DNA of 64,000 nt from Streptomyces seoulensis. GTDB lineage: Bacteria > Actinomycetota > Actinomycetes > Streptomycetales > Streptomycetaceae. Where the stretch lies: assembly GCF_004328625.1 (NCBI RefSeq), contig NZ_CP032229.1, forward strand, positions 2,728,001-2,792,000. The letters are read 5' to 3'. Numbering within the stretch: position 1 is the stretch's first letter; every line of letters begins with the position of its first letter. This document shows, one piece after another, positions 50,233 to 57,362 of this stretch. A model generated the notes under the pieces. The model ran no database searches. It had not been told where the DNA came from and worked only from the letters and a program-made list of their open reading frames with translations. Made by a program: the position numbers and the translations under genes.

Positions 50233-50910
50233 TTGAGCTTCCCGTCGCCCCCGCAGCCGTACCCCGGAGTCCCTTACGGGTACCCGCAGGCCCCCATGGG
50301 GTGCGGAGTCTGCGGGGCCGGGCCCGCGGCGCCGGTGACGGTGCGGGGGCATCAGGGCATGATCGTGATCATGCGGTCCCTGAAGCGGCAGGGCGTGTTC
50401 TGCCGGAGCTGCGCGCTGTCGGTGTTCCGGGAGATGCAGGCGGAGACCCTGATCACGGGCTGGTGGGGACTGCTGTCGGTGGTGATCACCCCGGTCGTCC
50501 TGCTGACCAACCTCGGCGCGCTGTCCGGCATCAAGCGCATACCGGCCCCGGTCACCCCCGGCTGGCGCCCCCCGCTGGACCCCGGCAAGCCGGTGTTCCA
50601 ACGGCCGGAGGGGGTGGCGGTGTTGATCCCGCTCGGGTTGCTGGGGATGGTGGTCACGCTGGTGACGGCCCTGCTGCTGGGACTGTTCCCCGGCCTCAGC
50701 GACACCAGGCCCAACCTCACGACCGGCTCCTGCGCCCGCAACGACGGCAGCTGGACCGAGCCGGACCTGAAGACGGTGCCCTGCGACTCCGACGAGGCCC
50801 AGTACCGGGTCATGTTCCCCGGCGACCACGGCTGCGAGGACGGCGACTATCTCGCAAGCCCCTACGACAGCGCGGACGGAATCGGCCGCTGCCTACGCCC
50901 CATCCGCTGA
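50233..50910 (+). CDS. membrane protein with Zn-ribbon N-terminus and LppU-like C-domain
   Basis: A 225-residue protein: Pro-rich start, a CxxC pair (CGVCGAG and CRSCALS) that may hold zinc, two transmembrane helices (GWWGLLSVVITPVVLLTNLGAL; VLIPLGLLGMVVTLVTALLL), and an extracytoplasmic C-domain with several Cys (GSCARNDGSW, TVPCDSDEAQYRVMF, CEDGDYL, GRCL), as in LppU/SCO3897-like proteins. The start is TTG with GAGAGG 7 nt upstream. The stop overlaps the convergent DUF5701-like gene by 18 bp. Confidence 0.72.
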   Translation: MSFPSPPQPYPGVPYGYPQAPMGCGVCGAGPAAPVTVRGHQGMIVIMRSLKRQGVFCRSCALSVFREMQAETLITGWWGLLSVVITPVVLLTNLGALSGIKRIPAPVTPGWRPPLDPGKPVFQRPEGVAVLIPLGLLGMVVTLVTALLLGLFPGLSDTRPNLTTGSCARNDGSWTEPDLKTVPCDSDEAQYRVMFPGDHGCEDGDYLASPYDSADGIGRCLRPIR

Positions 50911-51540
50911 CCCCCTCCGCCCCGCCCCCGACGCGAACCCCAGCCACGTGTGCCGGTTGCCCGCCCAGCACCAGCCGACCTTGGGGGCCTCGCGCCGTTC
51001 GCGGCCGTCGCGGCCGGTGCCGTTGCTGATCCAGAGGGCCGGGGTGCGAGCGTCCAGCGTGCCGTCGGGCTTGCGCAGCCGGGAGCCGATGGTCATGAAG
51101 CAGTGGTTGCGCTCCAGTACGTCCGGCCGCTGGAGCACCCAGTGGATGCCCTCGGTCAGCAGCAACGGCGTACGGGACGCGGCGGTGAGCGCCGGGAGTG
51201 CCTCGTCCGGGCTCCAGTTGGCCATGTCGTCGCCCCGATCGACCCCGCCGACCACGTACAGCGGGGTGTCCGGCAGGCCGATGGTGTCGAGCGGCGCGAA
51301 GAGGTCGACGTCGGTCATGTCCGTGACGACGAACCCGGCCTTGTCCCGGCGCCGGAGCAGCGGCGCGAGCACGGAGGCGGGGGCGAGGTCGGGACGGACG
51401 GCTAGGAGACCCTCACCGTCCCCTTGCGCGGCCGCCCGCACCTCGGCGGCCGACAGCCCCGCGATCTCGTGCACCCCCAGCCCGATCAGCCGCTCGGCCT
51501 GCGTACTCAGCGGGGTGAGGGTCTGCGTGGTCTCGGACAC
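50893..51540 (-). CDS. DUF5701-like protein
   Basis: A 215-residue cytoplasmic protein starting VSETTQTLTPLSTQAERLIGLGVHEIAG. Conserved-looking stretches are LAVRPDLAPASVLAPLLRR, GRGDDMANWSPDEALP-like, LLLTEGIHWVLQRPDVLERN and VGWCWAGNRHTWLGFASG. These fit DUF5701, a family of unknown function in actinobacteria. Start GTG at 51540. Its last 18 bp overlap the end of the convergent membrane-protein gene, so read-through could produce antisense RNA for either. Confidence 0.7.
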   Translation of the reverse strand: MSETTQTLTPLSTQAERLIGLGVHEIAGLSAAEVRAAAQGDGEGLLAVRPDLAPASVLAPLLRRRDKAGFVVTDMTDVDLFAPLDTIGLPDTPLYVVGGVDRGDDMANWSPDEALPALTAASRTPLLLTEGIHWVLQRPDVLERNHCFMTIGSRLRKPDGTLDARTPALWISNGTGRDGRERREAPKVGWCWAGNRHTWLGFASGAGRRGSADGA

Positions 51541-51617
51541 GATGCTCCCAACGACAGCGGTGCGCACGGGCGCAGGCCCAACGAACCGCCTCCCCGGAAC
51601 ATTCCCGGCAGGACCGG

Positions 51618-52310
51618 CTACTCCCCGTCGAGCATCCCCCGCCACACCCCGACCGCGTCGGCGCACACCGGCCCCGACCATCCCTGCGGGCGGGCCGCGC
51701 CGCCGATGTGGAAGGCGTCGATGCCGGCCGACCGCAGCTTGGACACGTGCTCCAGCCGGAGGCCGCCGCCGACCATGATGCGCGGCTCGTACCCCGGCGT
51801 GCCGGTGTGCGCGGCCTCAGCCGTCAGCGTGTCCAGGCCCTCGTCCACGCCCGTCGCCGCGCCCGCCGTGAGGAAGGTGTCCAGACCAGGGAGCCCGCTG
51901 AGCCGCTTGCGCAGCGCGTCCCGGTCGGCGGCGCGGTCGATCGCCCGGTGGAAGGTCCAGGGGCAGCCGTCCAGCGCGTCGACGACCCGCCCGACCGCCG
52001 CGAGGTCCACGTCCCCGTCCGGGTCGAGGAAGCCGAGCACGAACTGGTCGGCGCCCGCCGCCCGCAGTTCGGTGGCCGTGCCGGTCAGCCGGCCGAGGTC
52101 GCCCGCCGCGAACCCGTCCGACAGCCGCAGCATCACGCGCAGGTCGATCGTGACGGCGGCGCGGATCGCGGCCACCACGGCGGGGTCGGGGCTGAGCCCG
52201 TCCGCCGCCATGTCGGTGACCAGTTCCAGCCGGTCCGCGCCTCCCGCCTGGGCGGCGACCGCGTCCTCGACCCCGAGGGCGATCACCTCCAGGACCGCAC
52301 GCTTGCTCAT
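51618..52310 (-). CDS. cutC: CutC-family protein (copper homeostasis)
   Basis: A 230-residue TIM-barrel protein. Family hallmarks are LEVIALGVEDAVAAQAGGADRLEL at the start, LRVMLR, FVLGFLDPDGDVD, TFHRAIDR near residue 115, and IMVGGGLRLEHV ... FHIGGAAR at the end. CutC was named for copper tolerance; human and bacterial members bind Cu(I), but its metabolic role is unclear, and some members sit by sugar genes. Start ATG. Divergent from the HD-domain gene, with a DasR-like site between them. Confidence 0.9.
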   Translation of the reverse strand: MSKRAVLEVIALGVEDAVAAQAGGADRLELVTDMAADGLSPDPAVVAAIRAAVTIDLRVMLRLSDGFAAGDLGRLTGTATELRAAGADQFVLGFLDPDGDVDLAAVGRVVDALDGCPWTFHRAIDRAADRDALRKRLSGLPGLDTFLTAGAATGVDEGLDTLTAEAAHTGTPGYEPRIMVGGGLRLEHVSKLRSAGIDAFHIGGAARPQGWSGPVCADAVGVWRGMLDGE

Positions 52311-52334
52311 GGCACCCCAATTCCGACGGCGGCT

Positions 52335-52350
52335 ACAGGTCTAGTCCAAT
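52335..52350. promoter_or_regulatory. DasR-responsive-element-like site between cutC and the HD-domain gene
   Basis: ACAGGTCTAGTCCAAT matches the published dre consensus (ACTGGTCTAGACCACT) at 13 of 16 positions, including the central GGTCTAG core. It lies 25 nt upstream of cutC and 43 nt upstream of the HD-domain ATG, a position that could block either promoter. Confidence 0.55.
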
Positions 52351-52392
52351 TCCAGAGTACGCCCCGCCCCCGGTCACCGGAACAATGGACAC

Positions 52393-53046
52393 ATGGCCGA
52401 CGCACACACCGCAGCAGACCTCGGGCCCCGCTTCGCCCGCGCCCTCGAAGCCGCCCGCGCGCCGGGCGGGGGCCCGGACCCGGCGCCGTACGCCGCGAAC
52501 CTGATCGCCCGCTGGGCGGAGCCGCAGCGGCGCTATCACACGCTCGCCCACCTCACGGCGGTCCTCGACCGGGTCGACACGCTGGCGGAGTACGCCGACG
52601 ACCCCGACCTCGTACGGCTGGCGGCCTGGTTCCACGACGCGGTGTACCTGCCGGACCGGTCGGAGAACGAGGAGCGTTCCGCGCGGCTGGCCGAGCGGGC
52701 GCTGACCGAGGCGGGGGTGCCGGTGGCGAAGGTCGCGGAGGTGGCCCGGCTGGTCCGGCTCACCGTCGGCCACGACCCGGCCGGGGACGACCGGAACGGG
52801 CAGGTGCTGTGCGACGCCGACCTGGCGATCCTGGCCTCGGCGCCGGCCGCGTACGCCGCGTACACGGCCGAGATCCGCGAGGAGTACCACTTCGTTCCGG
52901 GCGACGCCTTCCGCGAGGGGCGTTCGGCGGTGCTGCGCCAACTCCTCTCTCTGCCGCGGCTGTTCCACACCCCGTACGGGTCGGAGCACTGGGAGGCGAC
53001 GGCCCGCTGGAACCTCGCGGGAGAGCTGGAAATGCTGTCGCCCTGA
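52393..53046 (+). CDS. HD-domain hydrolase-like protein
   Basis: A 217-residue HD-superfamily protein. The motif series is RRYHTLAHL (first His), RLAAWFHDAVY (HD pair) near residue 80 and LCDADLAIL (last Asp) near 140, as in predicted metal-dependent phosphohydrolases. Followed by EIREEYHFVP. AACAAT lies 6 nt before the ATG, so it may be leaderless. Substrate unknown. The gene ends 16 bp before MITE type B copy 2. Confidence 0.82.
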   Translation: MADAHTAADLGPRFARALEAARAPGGGPDPAPYAANLIARWAEPQRRYHTLAHLTAVLDRVDTLAEYADDPDLVRLAAWFHDAVYLPDRSENEERSARLAERALTEAGVPVAKVAEVARLVRLTVGHDPAGDDRNGQVLCDADLAILASAPAAYAAYTAEIREEYHFVPGDAFREGRSAVLRQLLSLPRLFHTPYGSEHWEATARWNLAGELEMLSP

Positions 53047-53061
53047 GTCAGGGCCCGCCCC

Positions 53062-53225
53062 TAGGGGGTGTCTTGTCGGTCAGGCCGGATGAGGGAGCGG
53101 CGTCTGGTGCCGTGCATCGCAAGGCGGAGGAGGGAGTCGATGCGGAGCATCGGGGACCGACGACAACGCGGCGAGGTGCGGTGCCAGGCGTCGCGAGCCC
53201 GGCGTGATCGACAAGAAACCCCCTA
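53062..53225. mobile_element. MITE type B, copy 2 (164 bp)
   Basis: Same element as 40063-40226, differing at two positions. Flanked by CTAG on both sides (CCCCTAGGGGG and CCCCCTAGGG). It lies in the 190 bp between the HD-domain gene and the next coding sequence and ends 11 nt before that start codon. Confidence 0.87.
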
Positions 53226-53229
53226 GGGT
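53224..53229 (+). promoter_or_regulatory. -10-like hexamer straddling the MITE junction
   Basis: TAGGGT, 7 nt from the ATG at 53237; the first two bases are the terminal TA of MITE type B copy 2. No ribosome site follows, so a leaderless message is likely. Confidence 0.4.
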
Positions 53230-53236
53230 TCCGTCC

Positions 53237-54340
53237 ATGCGAGCGATGAGCGGGGACCAGGTGACCGAGGCCGTGCGCGGCTGCGTGACGACGCTGCGGG
53301 CGGCGGTGGACCGGGACTGGACGGCGGTCCGCGCCGGAGGCGTTGAGTGGGACTGCCACGTCACCGCTCTGCACGTCGCCGAGTGCCTCCTCGCCTACGC
53401 CGGCAACCTCGTCGGACACGCGAAGGACGCGTACGTGCCCTTCGAGATGCGACTGGAGGACGGCACCGGCAACGACGGCCTGCTGCACGTCCTGGAGACC
53501 ACCGGCGCGCTGCTCGCCGCCGCCGTGAACACCGCCGCGCCCGGTGACCGGGGCTTCCACCCGTACCCGTTCCGCAGCGCCGACGGCGAGGGGTTCGCGG
53601 CGATGGGGGTGGCGGAGGTGCTGCTGCACACCCATGACATGGCGCAGGGGCTCGGGCTGGAGTACGCGCCCGCCGAGAGCCTCGCCGACGCCGTGCTGAC
53701 CTCGATCTTCCCGCACGTCCAGCCGGGTCCGGAAGCCTGGCCGACCCTGCTGTGGGCCACCGGGCGGGGCGAGCTGGCGGGCCGGCCGGCGGTGGACGGC
53801 TGGCGCTGGACCAACAACCTCGTCCTCCCCTCCGAACGCCTCACCCTCACCGGCCTGCGCCCGGCCGCCGCCCGCGATCTCCGCCTGGGCGGCGACGGCG
53901 GCTTCACCTGGCTCGGCGGCGCCCCCTACGAAGGCACCCGCGAGGCAGCCGGCTTCCTGGTCAAGGCATACGAAGCCGGCCTCCACCGCCCCGAGTTCGG
54001 CGTCTTCACCCTCGTCCGCACGGCGGACGGCCTGGCCGTCGGCGGCATCGGCTTCCACGGCACCCCCGACCCCGAGGGCCGCGTGGAAATCGGCTACGAC
54101 CTCATCCCCGAGGCCCGCGGCCAGGGCTACGCCACGGAGGCGGTCCGCACCCTCACGGCCTGGGCGTCGGCCCGCGACGACGTCCACCAGATCGTAGCCA
54201 CCGTCGAACCCGAAAACCCCGCCTCCGAACGCGTCCTCGCCCGCGCGGGCTTCCACCGAGCACCCGCAGAACAGGAGGAGACGGCCCGCAGGGAACACGG
54301 CATGGAGAGCGGGCTGCGGCTGTTCGTGTTCCGGGGCTGA
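53237..54340 (+). CDS. fusion of maleylpyruvate-isomerase-like domain and GNAT acetyltransferase
   Basis: A 367-residue two-domain protein. Residues 1-190 are a mycothiol-dependent isomerase/DinB-like helix bundle: DCHVTALHVAECLLAYAG and AEVLLHTHDMAQGL give the His ligands of its metal site. Residues about 195-365 are a GNAT domain: the acetyl-CoA loop is EARGQGYATEAVRTL, and ENPASERVLARAGF is the C-terminal helix. Such fusions are seen in actinobacteria and may detoxify or acetylate small molecules. ATG 53237 or 53246 are both possible. The upstream promoter abuts a MITE. Confidence 0.85.
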   Translation: MRAMSGDQVTEAVRGCVTTLRAAVDRDWTAVRAGGVEWDCHVTALHVAECLLAYAGNLVGHAKDAYVPFEMRLEDGTGNDGLLHVLETTGALLAAAVNTAAPGDRGFHPYPFRSADGEGFAAMGVAEVLLHTHDMAQGLGLEYAPAESLADAVLTSIFPHVQPGPEAWPTLLWATGRGELAGRPAVDGWRWTNNLVLPSERLTLTGLRPAAARDLRLGGDGGFTWLGGAPYEGTREAAGFLVKAYEAGLHRPEFGVFTLVRTADGLAVGGIGFHGTPDPEGRVEIGYDLIPEARGQGYATEAVRTLTAWASARDDVHQIVATVEPENPASERVLARAGFHRAPAEQEETARREHGMESGLRLFVFRG

Positions 54341-54391
54341 CCGCGTCAACTCACCGGTGTATAGGCCCCACTTGCGCACGGAGGAGCACTC

Positions 54392-54673
54392 ATGGCCATA
54401 GGCCCGCTCATCGCGCTCATCGTCCCGCCGTGGCTGGTGGTGTCCGGTGTGTTCTGCTTCTTCATCGGCCGCAACTCGGGCTCGGCACGCATGGGCTGGC
54501 TCTTCTTCCTGCTCCTGGGCCCGCTCTCCATCGGTGCGGTCCTCGCCCTCAGCGGCGCGATCGTGGCCGCGATCGTCGCGGGAGTCGTGGCCGGTCTCGT
54601 CCTCATCCTGATGATCCTGGACCGGCACGGCGACGACCCGTCCCAACCGGACGCCGACTTCCTCACCGACTGA
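54392..54673 (+). CDS. small two-/three-helix membrane protein
   Basis: A 93-residue protein: hydrophobic helices at about residues 3-25, 36-50 and 52-73, then an acidic tail (DRHGDDPSQPDADFLTD). GGAGGAG precedes the ATG by 6 nt. No family recognised; a phage-shock or super-infection-type membrane protein cannot be excluded. Confidence 0.65.
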   Translation: MAIGPLIALIVPPWLVVSGVFCFFIGRNSGSARMGWLFFLLLGPLSIGAVLALSGAIVAAIVAGVVAGLVLILMILDRHGDDPSQPDADFLTD

Positions 54674-54699
54674 CGGCGCACCGCCGCACTACGCCGGAC

Positions 54700-54960
54700 C
54701 TAGGTCCCCTTGCGTCGGCGCAGCCCCGCCGTGTGCAGCAGGCGTACGACCTCGCGGCTGCGGACCTCCACCGCGCCCGCCGCCACCGCGTCGGCGTAGC
54801 GGTGGGACGGGATGTCGTAGTGGTCGCGTTCGAAGGCGCGCGGGGGGACGCCGAGGGCCGCGGCGAACAGGTGCAGCTCGTCGTAGGAGGCGTCGCTGAT
54901 CAGGTGGGACCAGAGGCGGCCGTGGCCGGGCCAGGTGGGCGGGTCGATGTAGACGGTCAC
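54700..54960 (-). CDS. DUF4031 protein
   Basis: An 86-residue protein: VTVYIDPPTWPGHGRLWSHL ... SDASYDELHLFAAALG ... FERDHYDIPSHRYADAVAAGA. These motifs are diagnostic of DUF4031, whose conserved Asp/His residues suggest metal binding, but no activity is known. GTG start 13 nt after the stop of the upstream gene, so likely an operon pair. Confidence 0.82.
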   Translation of the reverse strand: MTVYIDPPTWPGHGRLWSHLISDASYDELHLFAAALGVPPRAFERDHYDIPSHRYADAVAAGAVEVRSREVVRLLHTAGLRRRKGT

Positions 54961-54973
54961 GCGGGGCCGGCCG

Positions 54974-55369
54974 TCACTTGGGGCTGTTCCCGTCCAGCGC
55001 CTTGGCGAGGGAGCCGACGGGGGCGACGTCCACCCCGGACTCGTGGCAGACCCAGTGCGGGTCGGGGCCCAGCTCCGGTTCCACGTCCAGCGCGTGCGGG
55101 TCGCCCGTGGCGCACACCGGGCACAGCGGCCAGCGGCCCTTCCGCTCCAGCAACGCGTCCTGTACGTCCTGCGCGACCAGGCCGGAGACGAAGGCGGCCC
55201 CCTCCGGCCACTGCTCCACCCACCAGCGGCGCTGCGCGAGCGACTCCTCCACCAGCGAGACCACGTCCGCCTCGGCCACGTCACCGGCCATGAGGTCGGC
55301 GAGCACCCGCGCACGGGCCGCGTGCAACGCCTGTTCGAGCGAGCTGACGGGATCTGTGGCGTCGTCCAT
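54974..55369 (-). CDS. hypothetical protein with CxxC motif
   Basis: A 131-residue cytoplasmic protein starting MDDATDPVSSLEQALHAAR. It is helical, acidic, with CPVC (residues about 87-90) and one further Cys in WVCHESG that could hold a metal. ATG at 55369 is chosen; ATGs 9 and 18 nt upstream lie in poorly conserved sequence. Precedes DUF4031 with the same orientation. Family not recognised. Confidence 0.65.
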   Translation of the reverse strand: MDDATDPVSSLEQALHAARARVLADLMAGDVAEADVVSLVEESLAQRRWWVEQWPEGAAFVSGLVAQDVQDALLERKGRWPLCPVCATGDPHALDVEPELGPDPHWVCHESGVDVAPVGSLAKALDGNSPK

Positions 55370-55409
55370 GCCCCCCATTGTGCGCACTCTTGCCCCGCCT
55401 GCCGAACCG

Positions 55410-55452
55410 GAAATATCTTTCAGGGGTGACCCAGGACGTGAAGGAAACTTTC
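55410..55452. promoter_or_regulatory. RpiR/MurR-type operator candidates at the start of the murNAc locus
   Basis: GAAATATCTTTC (55410-55421) and GAAACTTTC (55444-55452) are GAAA...TTTC inverted repeats. The first overlaps TATCTT (55414-55419), a -10-like box 6 nt from the GTG; the second lies just inside the coding sequence. Autorepression by the adjacent regulator is the natural reading. Confidence 0.45.
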
Positions 55453-56331
55453 GGCAGCCCCGGCGGCTCGCTCGCCGCCAAGGTGCGCACCCTCACGCCG
55501 TCCATGACCCGGTCCATGCAGCGCGTGGCCGAGGCGGTCGCGGGCGACCCCGCCGGCTGCGCCGCCCTCACGGTCACCGGACTCGCGGAACTGACCGGCA
55601 CCAGCGAGGCGACCGTCGTCCGTACCGCCCGCATCCTCGGTTACCCCGGCTACCGCGACCTGCGGCTCGCCCTCGCCGGCCTCGCCGCCCGCCAGGAGTC
55701 CGGCAGCGCGCCCGCGATCACCACGGACATCGCGGTGGACGACCCCCTGACCGACGTGGTCGCCAAGCTGGCCTACGAGGAGCAGCAGACCCTCGCCGAC
55801 ACCGCCGCCGGACTGGACACCGCCCAGCTCGGCGCGGCCGTCACCGCGCTGGCCGCCGCCCGCCGTACGGACGTGTACGGGATAGGGGCGTCCGGCCTGG
55901 TAGCCCAGGACCTCACCCAGAAGCTGCTGCGTATCGGCCTGGTCGCGCACGCGCCGGGCGACCCGCACCTCGCGGTGACCAACGCGGTGCAGCTCCGCGC
56001 GGGTGACGTGGCGATCGCCATCACCCACTCGGGCTCGACCGGCGACGTCATAGAGCCGCTGCGCACCGCCTTCGAGCGCGGCGCGGCCACCATCGCCATC
56101 ACCGGCCGCCCCGACTCGCCCGTCACCCAGTACGCCGACCACGTGCTGACCACCGCCACCTCCCGGGAGAGCGAGCTGCGGCCCGCCGCGATGTCCTCCC
56201 GTACGGGTCAACTCCTGGTTGTGGACTGCCTGTTCGTGGGCGTGGCCCAGCGGACGTACGAGAGCGCGGCCCCCGCCCTGGCCGCGTCCTACGAGGCTCT
56301 GGCCCACCGGCACCGGAGCGCGACGCGTTAG
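55426..56331 (+). CDS. MurR/RpiR-family regulator of N-acetylmuramate metabolism
   Basis: A 301-residue regulator: N-terminal RpiR helix-turn-helix (LTVTGLAELTGTSEATVVRTARILGYPGYRDL, residues 44-75) and a C-terminal SIS sugar-phosphate isomerase domain (DVYGIGASGLVAQDLTQKL; IAITHSGSTGDVIEPL; IAITGRPDSPV). The SIS domain senses a sugar phosphate, presumably MurNAc-6-P or GlcNAc-6-P. Start GTG with TATCTT 6 nt upstream. The first gene of the murQ locus, read in the same direction. Confidence 0.88.
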   Translation: MTQDVKETFGSPGGSLAAKVRTLTPSMTRSMQRVAEAVAGDPAGCAALTVTGLAELTGTSEATVVRTARILGYPGYRDLRLALAGLAARQESGSAPAITTDIAVDDPLTDVVAKLAYEEQQTLADTAAGLDTAQLGAAVTALAAARRTDVYGIGASGLVAQDLTQKLLRIGLVAHAPGDPHLAVTNAVQLRAGDVAIAITHSGSTGDVIEPLRTAFERGAATIAITGRPDSPVTQYADHVLTTATSRESELRPAAMSSRTGQLLVVDCLFVGVAQRTYESAAPALAASYEALAHRHRSATR

Positions 56332-56373
56332 CTTCCCTCTCATTCGGAACCCCACCGGAAAGAGCCGCACCAG

Positions 56374-57300
56374 ATGACCGACTCCCTTCGCCTCCAGAGC
56401 GAGCTGGCCACCCTGACCACCGAGGCGTACCGGCCGGAGCTGGCCGGGATCGACCGACTCCCCACCCTGGACATCGCCCGGCTGATGAACGGCGGGGACA
56501 CCGGTGTCCCCGCGGCCGTCGCCGCCCGGCTCCCGGAGATCGCCGCCGCCGTCGACGCCGTCGCCGACCGCATGGCGCGCGGCGGCCGCCTCGTCTACGC
56601 CGGTGCCGGTACGGCCGGACGGCTCGGCGTGCTGGACGCCTCCGAGTGCCCGCCCACCTTCAACACCGCCCCCGGCCAGGTCGTCGGCCTCATCGCGGGC
56701 GGCCCCGGCGCGCTGGTGACCTCCGTGGAGGGCGCGGAGGACTCCCCCGAGCTGGCCCGCGCCGACCTGGACGCGCTGAAGCTGACCCCGGACGACTCGG
56801 TGGTCGGCGTCTCCGCGTCCGGCCGTACCCCGTACGCGATCGGCGCGGTCGAGCACGCCCGCGCGGCCGGCGCCCTGACGGTGGGCCTGTCCTGCAACGC
56901 GCACAGCGCGCTGGCGGCCGCCGCCGAGCACGGCATCGAGGTGGTCGTCGGCCCCGAGCTGCTGGCCGGCTCGACCCGGCTGAAGGCGGGCACGGCGCAG
57001 AAGCTGGTCCTCAACATGCTGTCGACGATCACGATGATCCGCCTCGGCAAGACGTATGGGAACCTGATGGTCGACGTCCGCGCCTCCAACGCCAAGCTCC
57101 GCGCCCGCTCCCGGCGGATCGTGGCGCAGGCTACGGGCGCACCGGACGCGGACATCGAGCGCGCCCTGACGGAGGCGGACGGCGAGGTGAAGACCGCGAT
57201 CCTGATCATCCTGGCGGGGGTGGACGGGGGTACGGCGACGCGCCTGCTGGAGGAGTCCGACGGACGGCTGCGGACGGCGCTGGCGAGGGCGGGCGCGTAG
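56374..57300 (+). CDS. murQ: N-acetylmuramic acid 6-phosphate etherase
   Basis: A 308-residue SIS-domain lyase/hydrolase cleaving the lactyl ether of MurNAc-6-P to GlcNAc-6-P and D-lactate in cell-wall recycling. Family motifs are IARLMNGGD, RLVYAGAGTAGRLGVLDASECPPTF, IAGGPGAL, VGVSASGRTPYAIGA (the sugar-phosphate loop) and KLVLNMLSTITMIRLGKTYGNLMVD. Length is exact for MurQ. It starts 42 nt after the regulator and sits directly before the PTS gene. Confidence 0.95.
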   Translation: MTDSLRLQSELATLTTEAYRPELAGIDRLPTLDIARLMNGGDTGVPAAVAARLPEIAAAVDAVADRMARGGRLVYAGAGTAGRLGVLDASECPPTFNTAPGQVVGLIAGGPGALVTSVEGAEDSPELARADLDALKLTPDDSVVGVSASGRTPYAIGAVEHARAAGALTVGLSCNAHSALAAAAEHGIEVVVGPELLAGSTRLKAGTAQKLVLNMLSTITMIRLGKTYGNLMVDVRASNAKLRARSRRIVAQATGAPDADIERALTEADGEVKTAILIILAGVDGGTATRLLEESDGRLRTALARAGA

Positions 57301-57362
57301 GCGTACCGCCTTCCGGAGGAGTCCCGCGCGCCGGACCGGCGGGGGTGGCGCAGGCTCGGAGC

